64,000 bases of DNA, taken from positions 22,033,050 to 22,097,049 of the forward strand of contig JAOANR010000003.1 in NCBI GenBank assembly GCA_030278955.1, given 5' to 3'. Position 1 is the first letter of the stretch; every line of letters begins with the position of its first letter. Below the pieces are notes generated by a model. That model searched no databases. It saw nothing but the letters and a program-made list of their open reading frames with translations, and was not told the DNA's origin. A program made the position numbers and the translations under genes. Shown piece by piece: positions 55,715 to 64,000 of this stretch. The stretch comes from Hygrophila difformis. Its lineage: Eukaryota > Streptophyta > Magnoliopsida > Lamiales > Acanthaceae.

Positions 55715-56083
55715 ATTACCATCAACAATGTCGTGGTTACCATATTAGGTGGAAACGGTTGTCGAGACTTCCAACAACACTTAAGAAAGGCAGAAACAGA
55801 AATGTATATTCTGTATTGTTTTTAATTTTCTTACCGAACCACTTAATTCATTACAAAATGAATGAACATTGCTGGAAGATTAGTCTAATTAATTCTATGT
55901 ATTAATAAAATTTGCGGCACTCCTAGAGTAATTTGTTGCTTAGGAACCCAATAAAATTTCTCCATTGAGTTGGCAACTTATATAGGGTTGCTTAATTTTT
56001 TTTTGGCGAAGCCGAAGCCTGGAAAGAAATTACAAAGATAAAAGAAAAATCAAAGGAAAAACAAGAAACAGCACTAATCCAAA

Positions 56084-59000
56084 CTAAAATCTAGGGAACA
56101 TGACGCCGGAGAAATCCGCCGCCAACTCCCCTCGCACAAAGTCCGGTGGAAACGCCCACGTGGTGAAGAAAAGTTCCTTGGAGGCTCCAAACTTTGCCAA
56201 CTTATCTGCAACACCATTGCCCTCCCGAAGAACATGGTTGAGACGGCAGGATTGAAGAGAAGACCTCGCCTGACGAGCACGCTGAAGTAGAGAAGCCAAC
56301 GGATGGATGCTGTCACAACCTTCTAATAACTCCAAAGCAACCTTGGAATCAGAATAGACACAGATTCTTTCTAATCCCAGTCGAACAACATGTTCTAAAC
56401 CAAAGGTAAGGGCTGCCACCTCCGCATAAGAATTTGTATGACAACCAAGATAGCCACATCCCCCTTGAACCCAATGTCCGTCCCCACTACGAATGACATA
56501 GCCAAATCCCGACCTCCCAGGGTTACCGAAAGAGCTACCATCCGTATGGAGGATGAAGCCATTATAGTTAAGCATATTCCAGCTAACCAATTGCAACTCC
56601 CTGTTATGCACAACAGGTTTCCGCCGGGCACGTTCAAGCTCGCTTCCCAGGTGGAGAACGTCCCTATGCAGCGCCCAGACCGACTTAGATTTATCCCGAA
56701 AAATCCGTGCATTCCGTTCGATCCAAATCACCCAAATAGCCGATAGAAAAATGTCCCCAAACGCCGAGAACATCCTTTGAAGAAATTCCATAATATGCGA
56801 TTTAGGGATATGATCACAATCACATGGAATATTAATATGGAGAAGCGTCCAAACTTGAGAGGCCCAACCACAATAGAACAAGGCATGCGGCCAGGTCTCA
56901 ACGGAGTCACCACAAAGCTGACATAGGGGAGAGGTGGCTACCCGCCGGCTATAACGCAACCAATTAGTGGGAAGGGCAGCATGGCTAATTAACCAAATGG
57001 TGAAGCCAATTTTCTCCGGCACACCAACCTGCCACATCCAACGCCAGGAAGGAGATGCCTCTGAAGCCCCACATAGAAATCCATATGCTGAGCGCACAGA
57101 ATAAGCGCCTGAACTATTATGCTTCCAAATCCATGTATCTGCTATAGAATCATGTAGGAGGGGAGGAGGTTGACATGCAAATTCATGTGCAATGGAGGGG
57201 GGAAAAGTAGTATACAATCTGCTGAAATCCCATGAGTCGTCAGTGATCACATCCCGAACCCTGAGATCAACATCTTGAAATGCAACATAAGGGAGCCTTG
57301 GGCCTAACTGCGAGCCATTCCACCAACTCGAGAACCAGAGTGAACTATCACCTTCCCCAAGCCGCAAGGAGAAGCCACCTTTAAGCAACGGTATGATTTT
57401 ATGTAGGATACCTGTTAGCCTAGAAACTCGGTTTCCACTTCGAGTAACATGGAGATTACTCGTTGAAAAAGCTGCTTTAGAGAACTGGACCCAAGGTTTG
57501 TCAGGCGTATGGAGCATCCCCCATAACAACTTGCCAAGTAAAGCCACATTCATGTGTCTTGCTCGACGTAGCCCAAGGCCGCCAGCTCGTTTAGGAGATG
57601 CCACCGTTGCCCAATTAACCAAATGAAGACCTCTACCGTCCCTGTCCTTCCACAGAAACCTATTGATCTTCTTATCAATAGCGTCACAAATCCCCTCCGG
57701 CACCCAATGAATTTGCATGAAATATGTCGGTATGGCCGCGAGTACCGCTCGGCATAGTGTGAGCCGGCCCGCCTTATTCAGCAATTTAGCAGCCCAACCT
57801 TCCAATTTAGCATCCATTTTATCCAAAATAAAGTGAAAATGGGACTTGCACTGTCGACCAAGCACCATTGGAAACCCTAAATATGATCCCATATCCACTG
57901 TAGCAGGGATATTTAAGGTTTGAGAAATCCACATTCTATCCGCCAAAGTGACATGATCGGGAATGAATACACTCGATTTAGCAGGATTTAATTTCATTCC
58001 AGACCGTTTGGCAAAGTGATGAAGAGCACGACAGACAACATTAATGTTTGATCGGTCAGTGGAAGTGCACAACAGCAAATCATCGGCATAAATAAGATGA
58101 GAGATTGACATTGAAGAGGATGGAACCTGTATAGGCTTCCAGCGCCCTGAAGTCACAAGTTGTTGAATTAGGAGAGACAGCTTCTCCATAACAAGCAAGA
58201 AGAGATATGGCGAAAGAGGATCGCCTTGACGTAGGCCCTTCCCCGGTTGGAAACCTTCCAAAATAGCCCCATTCCACAGGATCGAAAAGGTTGGCGAGGT
58301 CACACATACCATGATCAACTCGATAACGCTCACAGGCAATCCAAGTTCATTCAAACAAGTGCGAAGGAAATTCCAATCAACATTGTCGTACGCCTTTTCA
58401 ATGTCAATTTTAAGAATGACAGCATCGGTATGAGAGGAAGAACCCGAGAGATGACCTAAAAGTTCTTGCAATGTCAACGCGTTGTCCACCGGACTACGAC
58501 CTGGTAAGAAAGCCGACTGCTGCCAAGAAATGGTAGAGTTGAGCACAGGTCGAAGTCGAGTCACTAGGATTTTCGTCACAATCGTGTATAAAACATTGCA
58601 CAACGTAATAGGCCGAAAATGCTTAAAAGTTGTCGGGAGGGAAACCTTTGGTAGCAGACAGATATAGGCGTGAGCAAGCCTAGCAGGGAGAGTCTGATGA
58701 TCAAAGATATGTTGAATGGACTCCGAAACTGAGGTACCCACAAGATCCCAATAGGTTTTGTAAAAGTGGGCTTGGAATCCATCCGGTCCGGGCGCCGAGT
58801 ATGAGTTCATGTGTGATACAATTTCTTTTACTTCCAGCATAGATGGCCTAGCGGCAATAGCGCTGCCCACCTCAACCGGAATGATGGGGAGATTGGGATC
58901 AGGCATGTCTTCACCATGCAGGGATGTAAAATTCTCCTCAGGAACTGAATGAGCAGAGAACAATTGCATGAAAAATTCCCTTGCGCCTGACTGAAGTGCG

Positions 59001-60172
59001 GCCTCATCCTCACACCACTTGCCACTGCCAAGAAATAATCCATGAATCCGTTCCCGATGCCTCTTCTGTTTGACCCGCGCATGAAAGTAAGCCGAGTTCC
59101 TATCCCCGAACCGAACCCATTTATCACGTGCTCGTTGATACCAAAATAATTCCTCCTGCTGCAAACACCTGTGAAGCTCAGTTTTGAGTTCGGCTTCCAG
59201 AAGCCGAAGCCGAATAGAGTCGACAGTCTCAAGAGTCCGCTGAATACCCTCCAAACGTTTCATGATTTTCACCTTCTTCCATTTAATATTTCCAGCAAAG
59301 GAGTTCTTAAATAGAATAGAATCATCCCGCAGATGTGTAAGCCTATCCATGATCGTTGCTGCTGGCCTCGCCCATGCAGTGTCCACCACCCCCTGGTATC
59401 CTTCCATAGTCGCCCAGCCAGCCTCCCATCGAAAGGGTTTATTAACAGGTGGCCGATAGTCCTTTCCACATTTAACCAGAAGTGGGTTGTGATCGGAACC
59501 CACCCGCGGGAGAACTTGTGCAAAACCAAGAGGATATAATGCAATCCAACTCATATTGACCATACAACGGTCTAATCTTTTCAAGATCCGGTCATTACCC
59601 ATAGGCCTCGACCAAGTGAACAAACCTCCAAGGGTGTTTATAGTTGTGAGGTCACAGTTGTGGAAGACGTCTTGAAGTTCCGATGCCCGATGCTCGTTAT
59701 AAAGACCACCCCGGACTTCCACCGATGAGGTCACTTGATTCCAATCACCTACCAGGGCCCAAGCACCGGGGATCCTCGCAGATAGCTCAGTGATATAATT
59801 CCAAGTGACACTCCGCTCCCCATAACGCGGGGACGCATACACAGCAGAGAGGAACCAAGAAGTCTCACCATTGGAAAGGTTCACTGTGATAACTCGATCT
59901 ACTTCTTCAAATAAAGTGAGCTGAAGCCGGAGACCATGCTTCATCAAAAACCAAAGCCCGCCCGATCTACCAACAGCGTCTTGAATGACAAAGGCCTCAT
60001 AACCTGCCCGTAAAAGCTCCACATGCATTCGAATAAATAAAATTTGTGGTTCAAAAAGAAGTACCACATCAGGAGATTTGCTACGCAACATCTCCATCAG
60101 AATCCGACGAGAGGCCCGATTAGCAACCCCTCCAATATTCCACGACATAAATGTAAAATTCCGAAAATCCAT
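56084..60172 (-). CDS. LINE ORF2: endonuclease, reverse transcriptase, RNase H
   Basis: 1362 residues, no interruption. Apurinic-type endonuclease at residues 1-240 (FMSWNIGG at about 8, LVGDWNQV at about 140, GSDHNPLL at about 228). Reverse transcriptase at about 470-770 with PGPDGFQAHFYKTYW, GLRQGDPLSPYLF and the catalytic IYADDLLLC (Y695, D697, D698). A zinc-binding zf-RVT segment CQLCGDSVETWPHALFYC lies near residue 1080. RNase H at about 1205-1340 has HTDGSSFGNPGRSGFGYV, SYAEVAAL, VYSDSKVAL and GNGVADKLAKFG. All expected catalytic residues are visible. It would nick target DNA and copy its own RNA into the genome. Confidence 0.95.
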   Translation of the reverse strand: MDFRNFTFMSWNIGGVANRASRRILMEMLRSKSPDVVLLFEPQILFIRMHVELLRAGYEAFVIQDAVGRSGGLWFLMKHGLRLQLTLFEEVDRVITVNLSNGETSWFLSAVYASPRYGERSVTWNYITELSARIPGAWALVGDWNQVTSSVEVRGGLYNEHRASELQDVFHNCDLTTINTLGGLFTWSRPMGNDRILKRLDRCMVNMSWIALYPLGFAQVLPRVGSDHNPLLVKCGKDYRPPVNKPFRWEAGWATMEGYQGVVDTAWARPAATIMDRLTHLRDDSILFKNSFAGNIKWKKVKIMKRLEGIQRTLETVDSIRLRLLEAELKTELHRCLQQEELFWYQRARDKWVRFGDRNSAYFHARVKQKRHRERIHGLFLGSGKWCEDEAALQSGAREFFMQLFSAHSVPEENFTSLHGEDMPDPNLPIIPVEVGSAIAARPSMLEVKEIVSHMNSYSAPGPDGFQAHFYKTYWDLVGTSVSESIQHIFDHQTLPARLAHAYICLLPKVSLPTTFKHFRPITLCNVLYTIVTKILVTRLRPVLNSTISWQQSAFLPGRSPVDNALTLQELLGHLSGSSSHTDAVILKIDIEKAYDNVDWNFLRTCLNELGLPVSVIELIMVCVTSPTFSILWNGAILEGFQPGKGLRQGDPLSPYLFLLVMEKLSLLIQQLVTSGRWKPIQVPSSSMSISHLIYADDLLLCTSTDRSNINVVCRALHHFAKRSGMKLNPAKSSVFIPDHVTLADRMWISQTLNIPATVDMGSYLGFPMVLGRQCKSHFHFILDKMDAKLEGWAAKLLNKAGRLTLCRAVLAAIPTYFMQIHWVPEGICDAIDKKINRFLWKDRDGRGLHLVNWATVASPKRAGGLGLRRARHMNVALLGKLLWGMLHTPDKPWVQFSKAAFSTSNLHVTRSGNRVSRLTGILHKIIPLLKGGFSLRLGEGDSSLWFSSWWNGSQLGPRLPYVAFQDVDLRVRDVITDDSWDFSRLYTTFPPSIAHEFACQPPPLLHDSIADTWIWKHNSSGAYSVRSAYGFLCGASEASPSWRWMWQVGVPEKIGFTIWLISHAALPTNWLRYSRRVATSPLCQLCGDSVETWPHALFYCGWASQVWTLLHINIPCDCDHIPKSHIMEFLQRMFSAFGDIFLSAIWVIWIERNARIFRDKSKSVWALHRDVLHLGSELERARRKPVVHNRELQLVSWNMLNYNGFILHTDGSSFGNPGRSGFGYVIRSGDGHWVQGGCGYLGCHTNSYAEVAALTFGLEHVVRLGLERICVYSDSKVALELLEGCDSIHPLASLLQRARQARSSLQSCRLNHVLREGNGVADKLAKFGASKELFFTTWAFPPDFVRGELAADFSGVMFPRF

Positions 60173-60205
60173 AAAAAAGGAAAGGAGAGGGTAGAACGGA
60201 TCACT

Positions 60206-61540
60206 CTAATCCTGCATGTGGTCAGGCACATCCGGTGGATCACCGTTCGGTGCCACCCCCGAAGCCTCCAGCATCTCTTTGCCCTTCCCTGCAACATTAC
60301 TATTAGCCCCATGATCCTCCGAATCTGAGCGCTGGCGTTTAGCAAAAGAACCTGGAGATTCCACTCGAGGTAAAGAAATTTGAATTCCCTGATTGTGCCT
60401 GGCAACATGATGTACGTTAAGCAAGGGTTTCTTCATGTTGTTGGTCCTTCCAGAAGGCCCAGGATCCTTAATAATTTTTGTGTTAGACAAATCTTTGGGC
60501 CCCTCCGCCCGGCCCAGCTTGAAATCCTTATCATGTCCAGTACTTGGCTTTGGCCCAGATCCCTTCCGCCTAACCACCTTAATCCATTCCCCACCTTCTG
60601 GCTGACTAGGAATAACTGCCAGCCCACGATTCCCATCATCTGTCTCCATCTTGGAACCCTTTCCGTCGGTTGCCGAAACAGCGGCAGGAGTACTAACTCC
60701 GGTGGTCTCTTCGGTCGGACATTCAGAAGAAGTGGCAGTCTTAGACACTGTCACAGGCAATGGTGTCGTGCATGCAGCAGAATTGTGGCCATAACACTGG
60801 CATGCCGTACATAACAAGTGTAACCCTTCGTAGGAAACTTTTTGCCATTCATCCCCCACCAGAACGCTGGATACCACAGGTAACTGAAGATCAATTTCGA
60901 CACAGACCCTCGCATAACGGCCTCTGTTGGCGCCCTTAGACAGATCATCAACCCGAACAGGTGTTCCCAGAGCCTCCGCCAATTTGGTGAGTATGAACTC
61001 ATCATATAATTCCATGCAAATGCCAGGTATCCTAGCCCACACAATAGTCTTCCGCGGCATGAATTCCGAAGGTTTGAAATTCGGCCTCCAAGGCATCATC
61101 GTAAGGTAACTATCAAAAAGCACCCAAGGCCCACCATTCATAACCCGAATGCGATCAACATCTCGATCAAATTTGATGATGTAGTACCCCATATCCAAAT
61201 CCACCATGTGAAAACGTTCTCCAATCTTCCAAAGACGGGACAAGCGGTCTTTCAGTGCCACGTACCCCACCCGTTTACCCAATACAGAGACAATTATAGC
61301 ATCCACGAAGGGTTGGCAAAGTCTTTCATGAATTTGTGGGGAGATAGTCAATCGGGGCTTCAAGCGATCCCCACCAATATGGTCCAATTTCACATATTCA
61401 TTCCTCTGAGGATCAGACATCAGAGAGGCAGGCGGGGCACTCTTGCCGTGGACCACCAAATCACGAAACGAAGGCTTTGTGCCCCCATTGAAGACGAAAC
61501 CATCCGTTGGAACTGAAGGCAGAGGCGGGAGAGAAGTCAT
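60206..61540 (-). CDS. LINE ORF1: DUF4283 / zinc-knuckle RNA-binding protein
   Basis: 444 residues. N-terminal DUF4283 region (VGYVALKDRLSRLWKIGERF, YYIIKFDRDVDRIRVMNGGP, then WVLFDSYLTMMPWRP), followed by ARIPGICMELYDEFILTKLA and one CCHC knuckle CTACQCYGHNSAAC near residue 245. The C-terminal half is low complexity with basic patches (KRQRSDSEDH). This is the standard ORF1 of plant L1 elements and binds the element's RNA. The ATG at 61540 is the first after the short 5' UTR. Confidence 0.92.
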   Translation of the reverse strand: MTSLPPLPSVPTDGFVFNGGTKPSFRDLVVHGKSAPPASLMSDPQRNEYVKLDHIGGDRLKPRLTISPQIHERLCQPFVDAIIVSVLGKRVGYVALKDRLSRLWKIGERFHMVDLDMGYYIIKFDRDVDRIRVMNGGPWVLFDSYLTMMPWRPNFKPSEFMPRKTIVWARIPGICMELYDEFILTKLAEALGTPVRVDDLSKGANRGRYARVCVEIDLQLPVVSSVLVGDEWQKVSYEGLHLLCTACQCYGHNSAACTTPLPVTVSKTATSSECPTEETTGVSTPAAVSATDGKGSKMETDDGNRGLAVIPSQPEGGEWIKVVRRKGSGPKPSTGHDKDFKLGRAEGPKDLSNTKIIKDPGPSGRTNNMKKPLLNVHHVARHNQGIQISLPRVESPGSFAKRQRSDSEDHGANSNVAGKGKEMLEASGVAPNGDPPDVPDHMQD

Positions 61541-61592
61541 CAGAGAGAAACTTCGGATTTTCTAATTGTATTTAATCTCGGGTTGCTTAATT

Positions 61593-62310
61593 ACTCAATC
61601 ATCGGATGATTGAATTTAATTAACTGTTATTAAATTTTGTGAACACCTATGGACCCGGACTAACAACCAAATTAGTCCTGTAAGTATTTTTAATTACCAA
61701 TTTCATCTTTTAATTTTTTTAGTTACTAAAATTATCTTCCAAGTATCATAATTTAACGGGTCTTGATCACTAATATGCGTACATGACAGAATTTTGGAAT
61801 TTAAAGGACCAAATATTTTTTATTTGTTGAACAAGAAATTTGCAGAGGAGCGAAACCTCTTTTTGATTGAACAATGTGAAGAGATTACAGAAAGGTTTGC
61901 AAAAAGCAATTACAGAATTCGACGAAAGCTTGTAAAAGAAAAGAAATTTGCAGAATGAAAGAACAAAACTAAATTTGCAGGAAAGGAAATTGCAGAAAGG
62001 AAGAAATAAAATGCAGGTTCTCTGTGGAGAGTTGAAGGTGTATCCCAAATGAGCCTTCTCCAGACGTTTATACTCGAAGCTTGCACATAGACGGTTTGGC
62101 ACACGATCTCCCACTCAACCGCTCTGCCTGACTTCATTTTGGCGGGGTTTGACTTGCATTTCAGGTTTCTCAAAATTTTGGGCCACTACTCATTGGGCTT
62201 TTAAAATTTTGTGAATTTTATTATTGGGCTAACGGATGCCCCCCTCGCGTGATTCGTCTGATTAGGGCTTCCCAAGACGAATTTGCGCGTTTGACCTAAG
62301 CCCGGCCCAT
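61593..62310. other. Unassigned region
   Basis: No gene recognised. 61800-62010 has purine-rich repeats such as GAAATTTGCAGA and GAAATTGCAGAAAGG. 62170-62300 has several GGCCCA/TGGGCT words (site II-like). Short minus ORFs 61770-62114 and 61910-62173 overlap in different frames and have no family signature. Confidence 0.4.
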
Positions 62311-62335
62311 TAAATCTTTATAAAAGGATACCTAG
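62300..62335 (+). promoter_or_regulatory. TATA-box promoter upstream of the GGCCGCC array
   Basis: CTTTATAAAAGG at about 62317-62328, preceded by AAGCCCGGCCCATTAAA with GGCCCA words. The arrangement looks like a plant core promoter reading rightward into the minisatellite, but no convincing ORF follows. Confidence 0.4.
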
Positions 62336-62378
62336 TTGCTGGAGGCCAAAACTTTCGTTCCTTTTTTTTTTTCTCCAC

Positions 62379-62756
62379 TGGCCGCCACCAAGGCTTTCCT
62401 GGCCGCCACCAACGTGCGCCGGGCCGCCACCTGGACTCTTCCGACCGCCATCTGCGCTCATCTAGCCGCCCTCCGAGTGCGTGACACTTCCAGCCGCCCA
62501 CAGCTCGTGTTAGGCCGCCCTCCTGCCTAGGTCAGCCGCCACGTCACCGGGCCGCCGCCAAGGCCTCCTTGGCCGCCACCTGTGCGTTCCAGGACGCCAT
62601 CGCACGTGCTCCAGGCCGCCATCGTGCGTGCAGACCTCGGCCGCCACTTTTGCGTGTCAAGCCGCTACCTTTATCCTTTCGGCCGCTATTCTGCGTGTCT
62701 GGGCCGCCATCCAGCCGCCACAAAGGGACCCCTGGCCGCCACCTGGTGGCTTCAAT
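62379..62756. repeat. 21-bp GC-rich minisatellite (GGCCGCCAC core)
   Basis: About 18 units beginning GGCCGCC or AGCCGCC. Spacing is mostly 21 bp (some 12, 16, 20, 22, 25 or 28). The remainder of each unit varies freely (for example GGCCGCCACCTGTGCGTTCCA). Since 21 bp is seven codons, the short ORFs through it (62336-62530, 62569-62862) show a heptad pattern, but indels break every frame. Strongly GC-rich against an AT-rich background. The right border is exactly where an LTR begins. Confidence 0.85.
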
Positions 62757-64000
62757 TGTAATACCCGGGATTTTTATCGGCGTCCAAAGGAATAAAATTT
62801 ATTTCTTAATCAAATCAAGGTCGAAATATCTCCGAGAAGAAGAAAATAATTTATCACAATAAATTATTGCTCGGAAATGAAACGCCGATAGATTCAAAAA
62901 TTCAAAATGGAATAAAGGAGGGAAAGGAAGCCCGAAGACATTCCATGAAATCGAGTCAAAAGAATTGGAACTAAATTCAAGAAAGAAAAGAATTTTAATT
63001 CCAGAAACCCGTGAAGTTGGAAATAAATTAATTAGATAAATTGTTGCACGGGAGTCAAAAGACGACGAATTAGAAGCCGACGAATCCAAATGCAACGGAC
63101 TCAAGATGTCAAGCACGGGATTAACTCGAGACGAGATTAATTTAAGATAAGAATTTATAATCCGGGAATGACCCGAAAAATCGAGCCCGAAAACGTAGGA
63201 GCACAGAAGTCCGAAAGAGAGGAGAAAAGGGCCCGATCGGATCGCACGGACCCGCCCGGACCAAAGTCCAGGCGGAGGCCGCGCGCTGGCCGCGCGGTCT
63301 TTAGCCTAGGTGCGCGCCAAGGGCGCGTGACACCCCCAGAATTCGGCAACAACGCGTCCCGATGATTTTCTTGCCATATTTTCGACCCCCGACTTTGGAA
63401 ACTCAATCCCGGGCTATGGAATGATATTGGGACGATATTAGGCTGCTCCCTAACCCTAATTTTCGAATTTTTACAGCCTCCAAACCACCTCTAAACTCTC
63501 AAACTTCTCTCAAACCGAAAACCCCATATTCTCTTGTGTTCTTGCCTTCCGATCACTTTCCGACGAACAAACCGGAGAAAGGAGGACGTGGATAGGAAGT
63601 ATTCAGACCCTAGATAGTGGTAAGATGAAGTCTTGAACTTCATTTCATAGTTTTCGTCGGATTTAGATTCTAACTTATGGTTTTTTATTCTCAAAAACAC
63701 AAATCGGAGCCAAAGGAAGAAGAATCGACTTGAGGAGATTCGTTCGTGACATCCCGTGGATTCCGGACGACCCCGTGACCTCCTAGATATCATCCCCACT
63801 GTAAGTTAATGCTTACTTGGTTTTGGGTGACTTAAAATGCAACCAAACATAGAGATTTAGAAACTCAAAAATCTGTCAACGCGAAAAACCCCCGGCGCAG
63901 CGTATTGGCGCGAATTTTTCGAACATGTAAAACTGCTCAAATGGAAAAACTCAAAACATGAAAAATGTTCCTAAGACATAGATCTAGTTCGTGTAAAATT
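62757..64000 (+). mobile_element. LTR of a gypsy-type element, cut by the window end
   Basis: Starts TGTAATACCCGGGATTTTTA, similar in form to the TGTAACGCCCC start of the gypsy LTR at 24470. It contains a CpG-rich stretch at about 63235-63330 (GCGCGCTGGCCGCGCGG) like the one inside that LTR, and CCTAACCCTAATTTTCG followed by UTR-like sequence. No PBS or coding region before base 64000, so the LTR is over 1.2 kb and may be solo. Plus orientation is inferred from the TG start and the UTR-like 3' half. Confidence 0.6.

Larger units (their letters stand above)
55998..61579 (-). mobile_element. LINE (plant L1-type) with both ORFs intact, about 5.6 kb
   Basis: Flanked by perfect 13-bp duplications GGGTTGCTTAATT (55985-55997 and 61580-61592). 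The minus-strand 3' end is a short oligo-A tail (T run at 55998-56004). ORF1 and ORF2 are both open and are separated by 33 bp. The 5' UTR is only about 39 bp, so the extreme 5' end may be missing, but all coding sequence is present. A candidate source of enzymes for the SINEs and truncated LINEs nearby. Confidence 0.95.

Noticed and set aside
62336..62862. Heptad-repeat protein encoded by the GGCCGCC array
   Set aside because: Spacing changes of 12, 16, 20, 22, 25 and 28 bp break every frame; stops follow within about 60-100 codons.

Overview
This is plant nuclear DNA, almost certainly from a eudicot. It shows spliced genes with GT-AG introns, an AP2/ERF gene, an F-box/kelch gene, and a dense, nested set of plant transposon types. 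I cannot name the species from sequence alone. Only two host genes are visible: the 3' end of a SKIP11-like F-box/kelch gene at the left edge (3-287, +) and an intact two-exon ERF003-type transcription factor (38653-39396, -). Nearly everything else is mobile DNA or its remains. No rRNA, functional tRNA or CRISPR array was found.

Layout. 1-9.4 kb: F-box end, a copia-type LTR element reduced to LTRs plus a short gag-like ORF (1955-5437), two copies of a local duplicated segment (one interrupted by a 189-bp retroposon, the other serving as the empty site), an ACAGAATG-repeat MITE and a 5'-truncated LINE. 9.4-23.2 kb: a Mutator-like element (MULE) inside a related MULE. The inner one (9510-21526) has a perfect 9-bp target duplication and a complete FAR1-type transposase gene. 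It also has a decayed ULP1-type protease gene and two unrecognised accessory genes, all on the minus strand. Its introns, termini and spacers are filled with copies of TTCAGCGA. 23.7-34.5 kb: rearranged Helitron (PIF1-like) helicase remains, split by an 8.8-kb Ty3/gypsy element (24470-33288) whose two 2449-bp LTRs look almost identical although its reverse transcriptase is missing. 34.5-42.7 kb: MITEs, an LTR-like remnant, the ERF gene and a hAT element. 42.7-53.3 kb: Stowaway and hAT MITEs, tRNA-derived SINEs and two inverted copies of a short MULE carrying the same TTCAGCGA motif. 54.2-55.7 kb: a complete LTR-gag-LTR (TR-GAG) element whose 3' UTR carries six consecutive stem-loops with one constant loop and covarying stems. 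56.0-61.6 kb: a LINE with both ORFs open and a 13-bp target duplication. 61.6-64 kb: promoter-like sequence, a 21-bp GGCCGCC minisatellite, and an LTR that runs off the window.

Working together. The inner MULE could supply transposase to the TTCAGCGA elements at 9.4-23.2, 45.1 and 51.9 kb, because all share the terminal GTTAnGGTGC core and the same dispersed motif. The LINE could supply enzymes to the SINEs and truncated LINEs, although tail matching cannot be tested here. The RT-less gypsy element and the TR-GAG element both need proteins from other copies. Host-gene function is confined to the F-box end and ERF003, which lies in the least disrupted stretch (about 37.5-40.9 kb).
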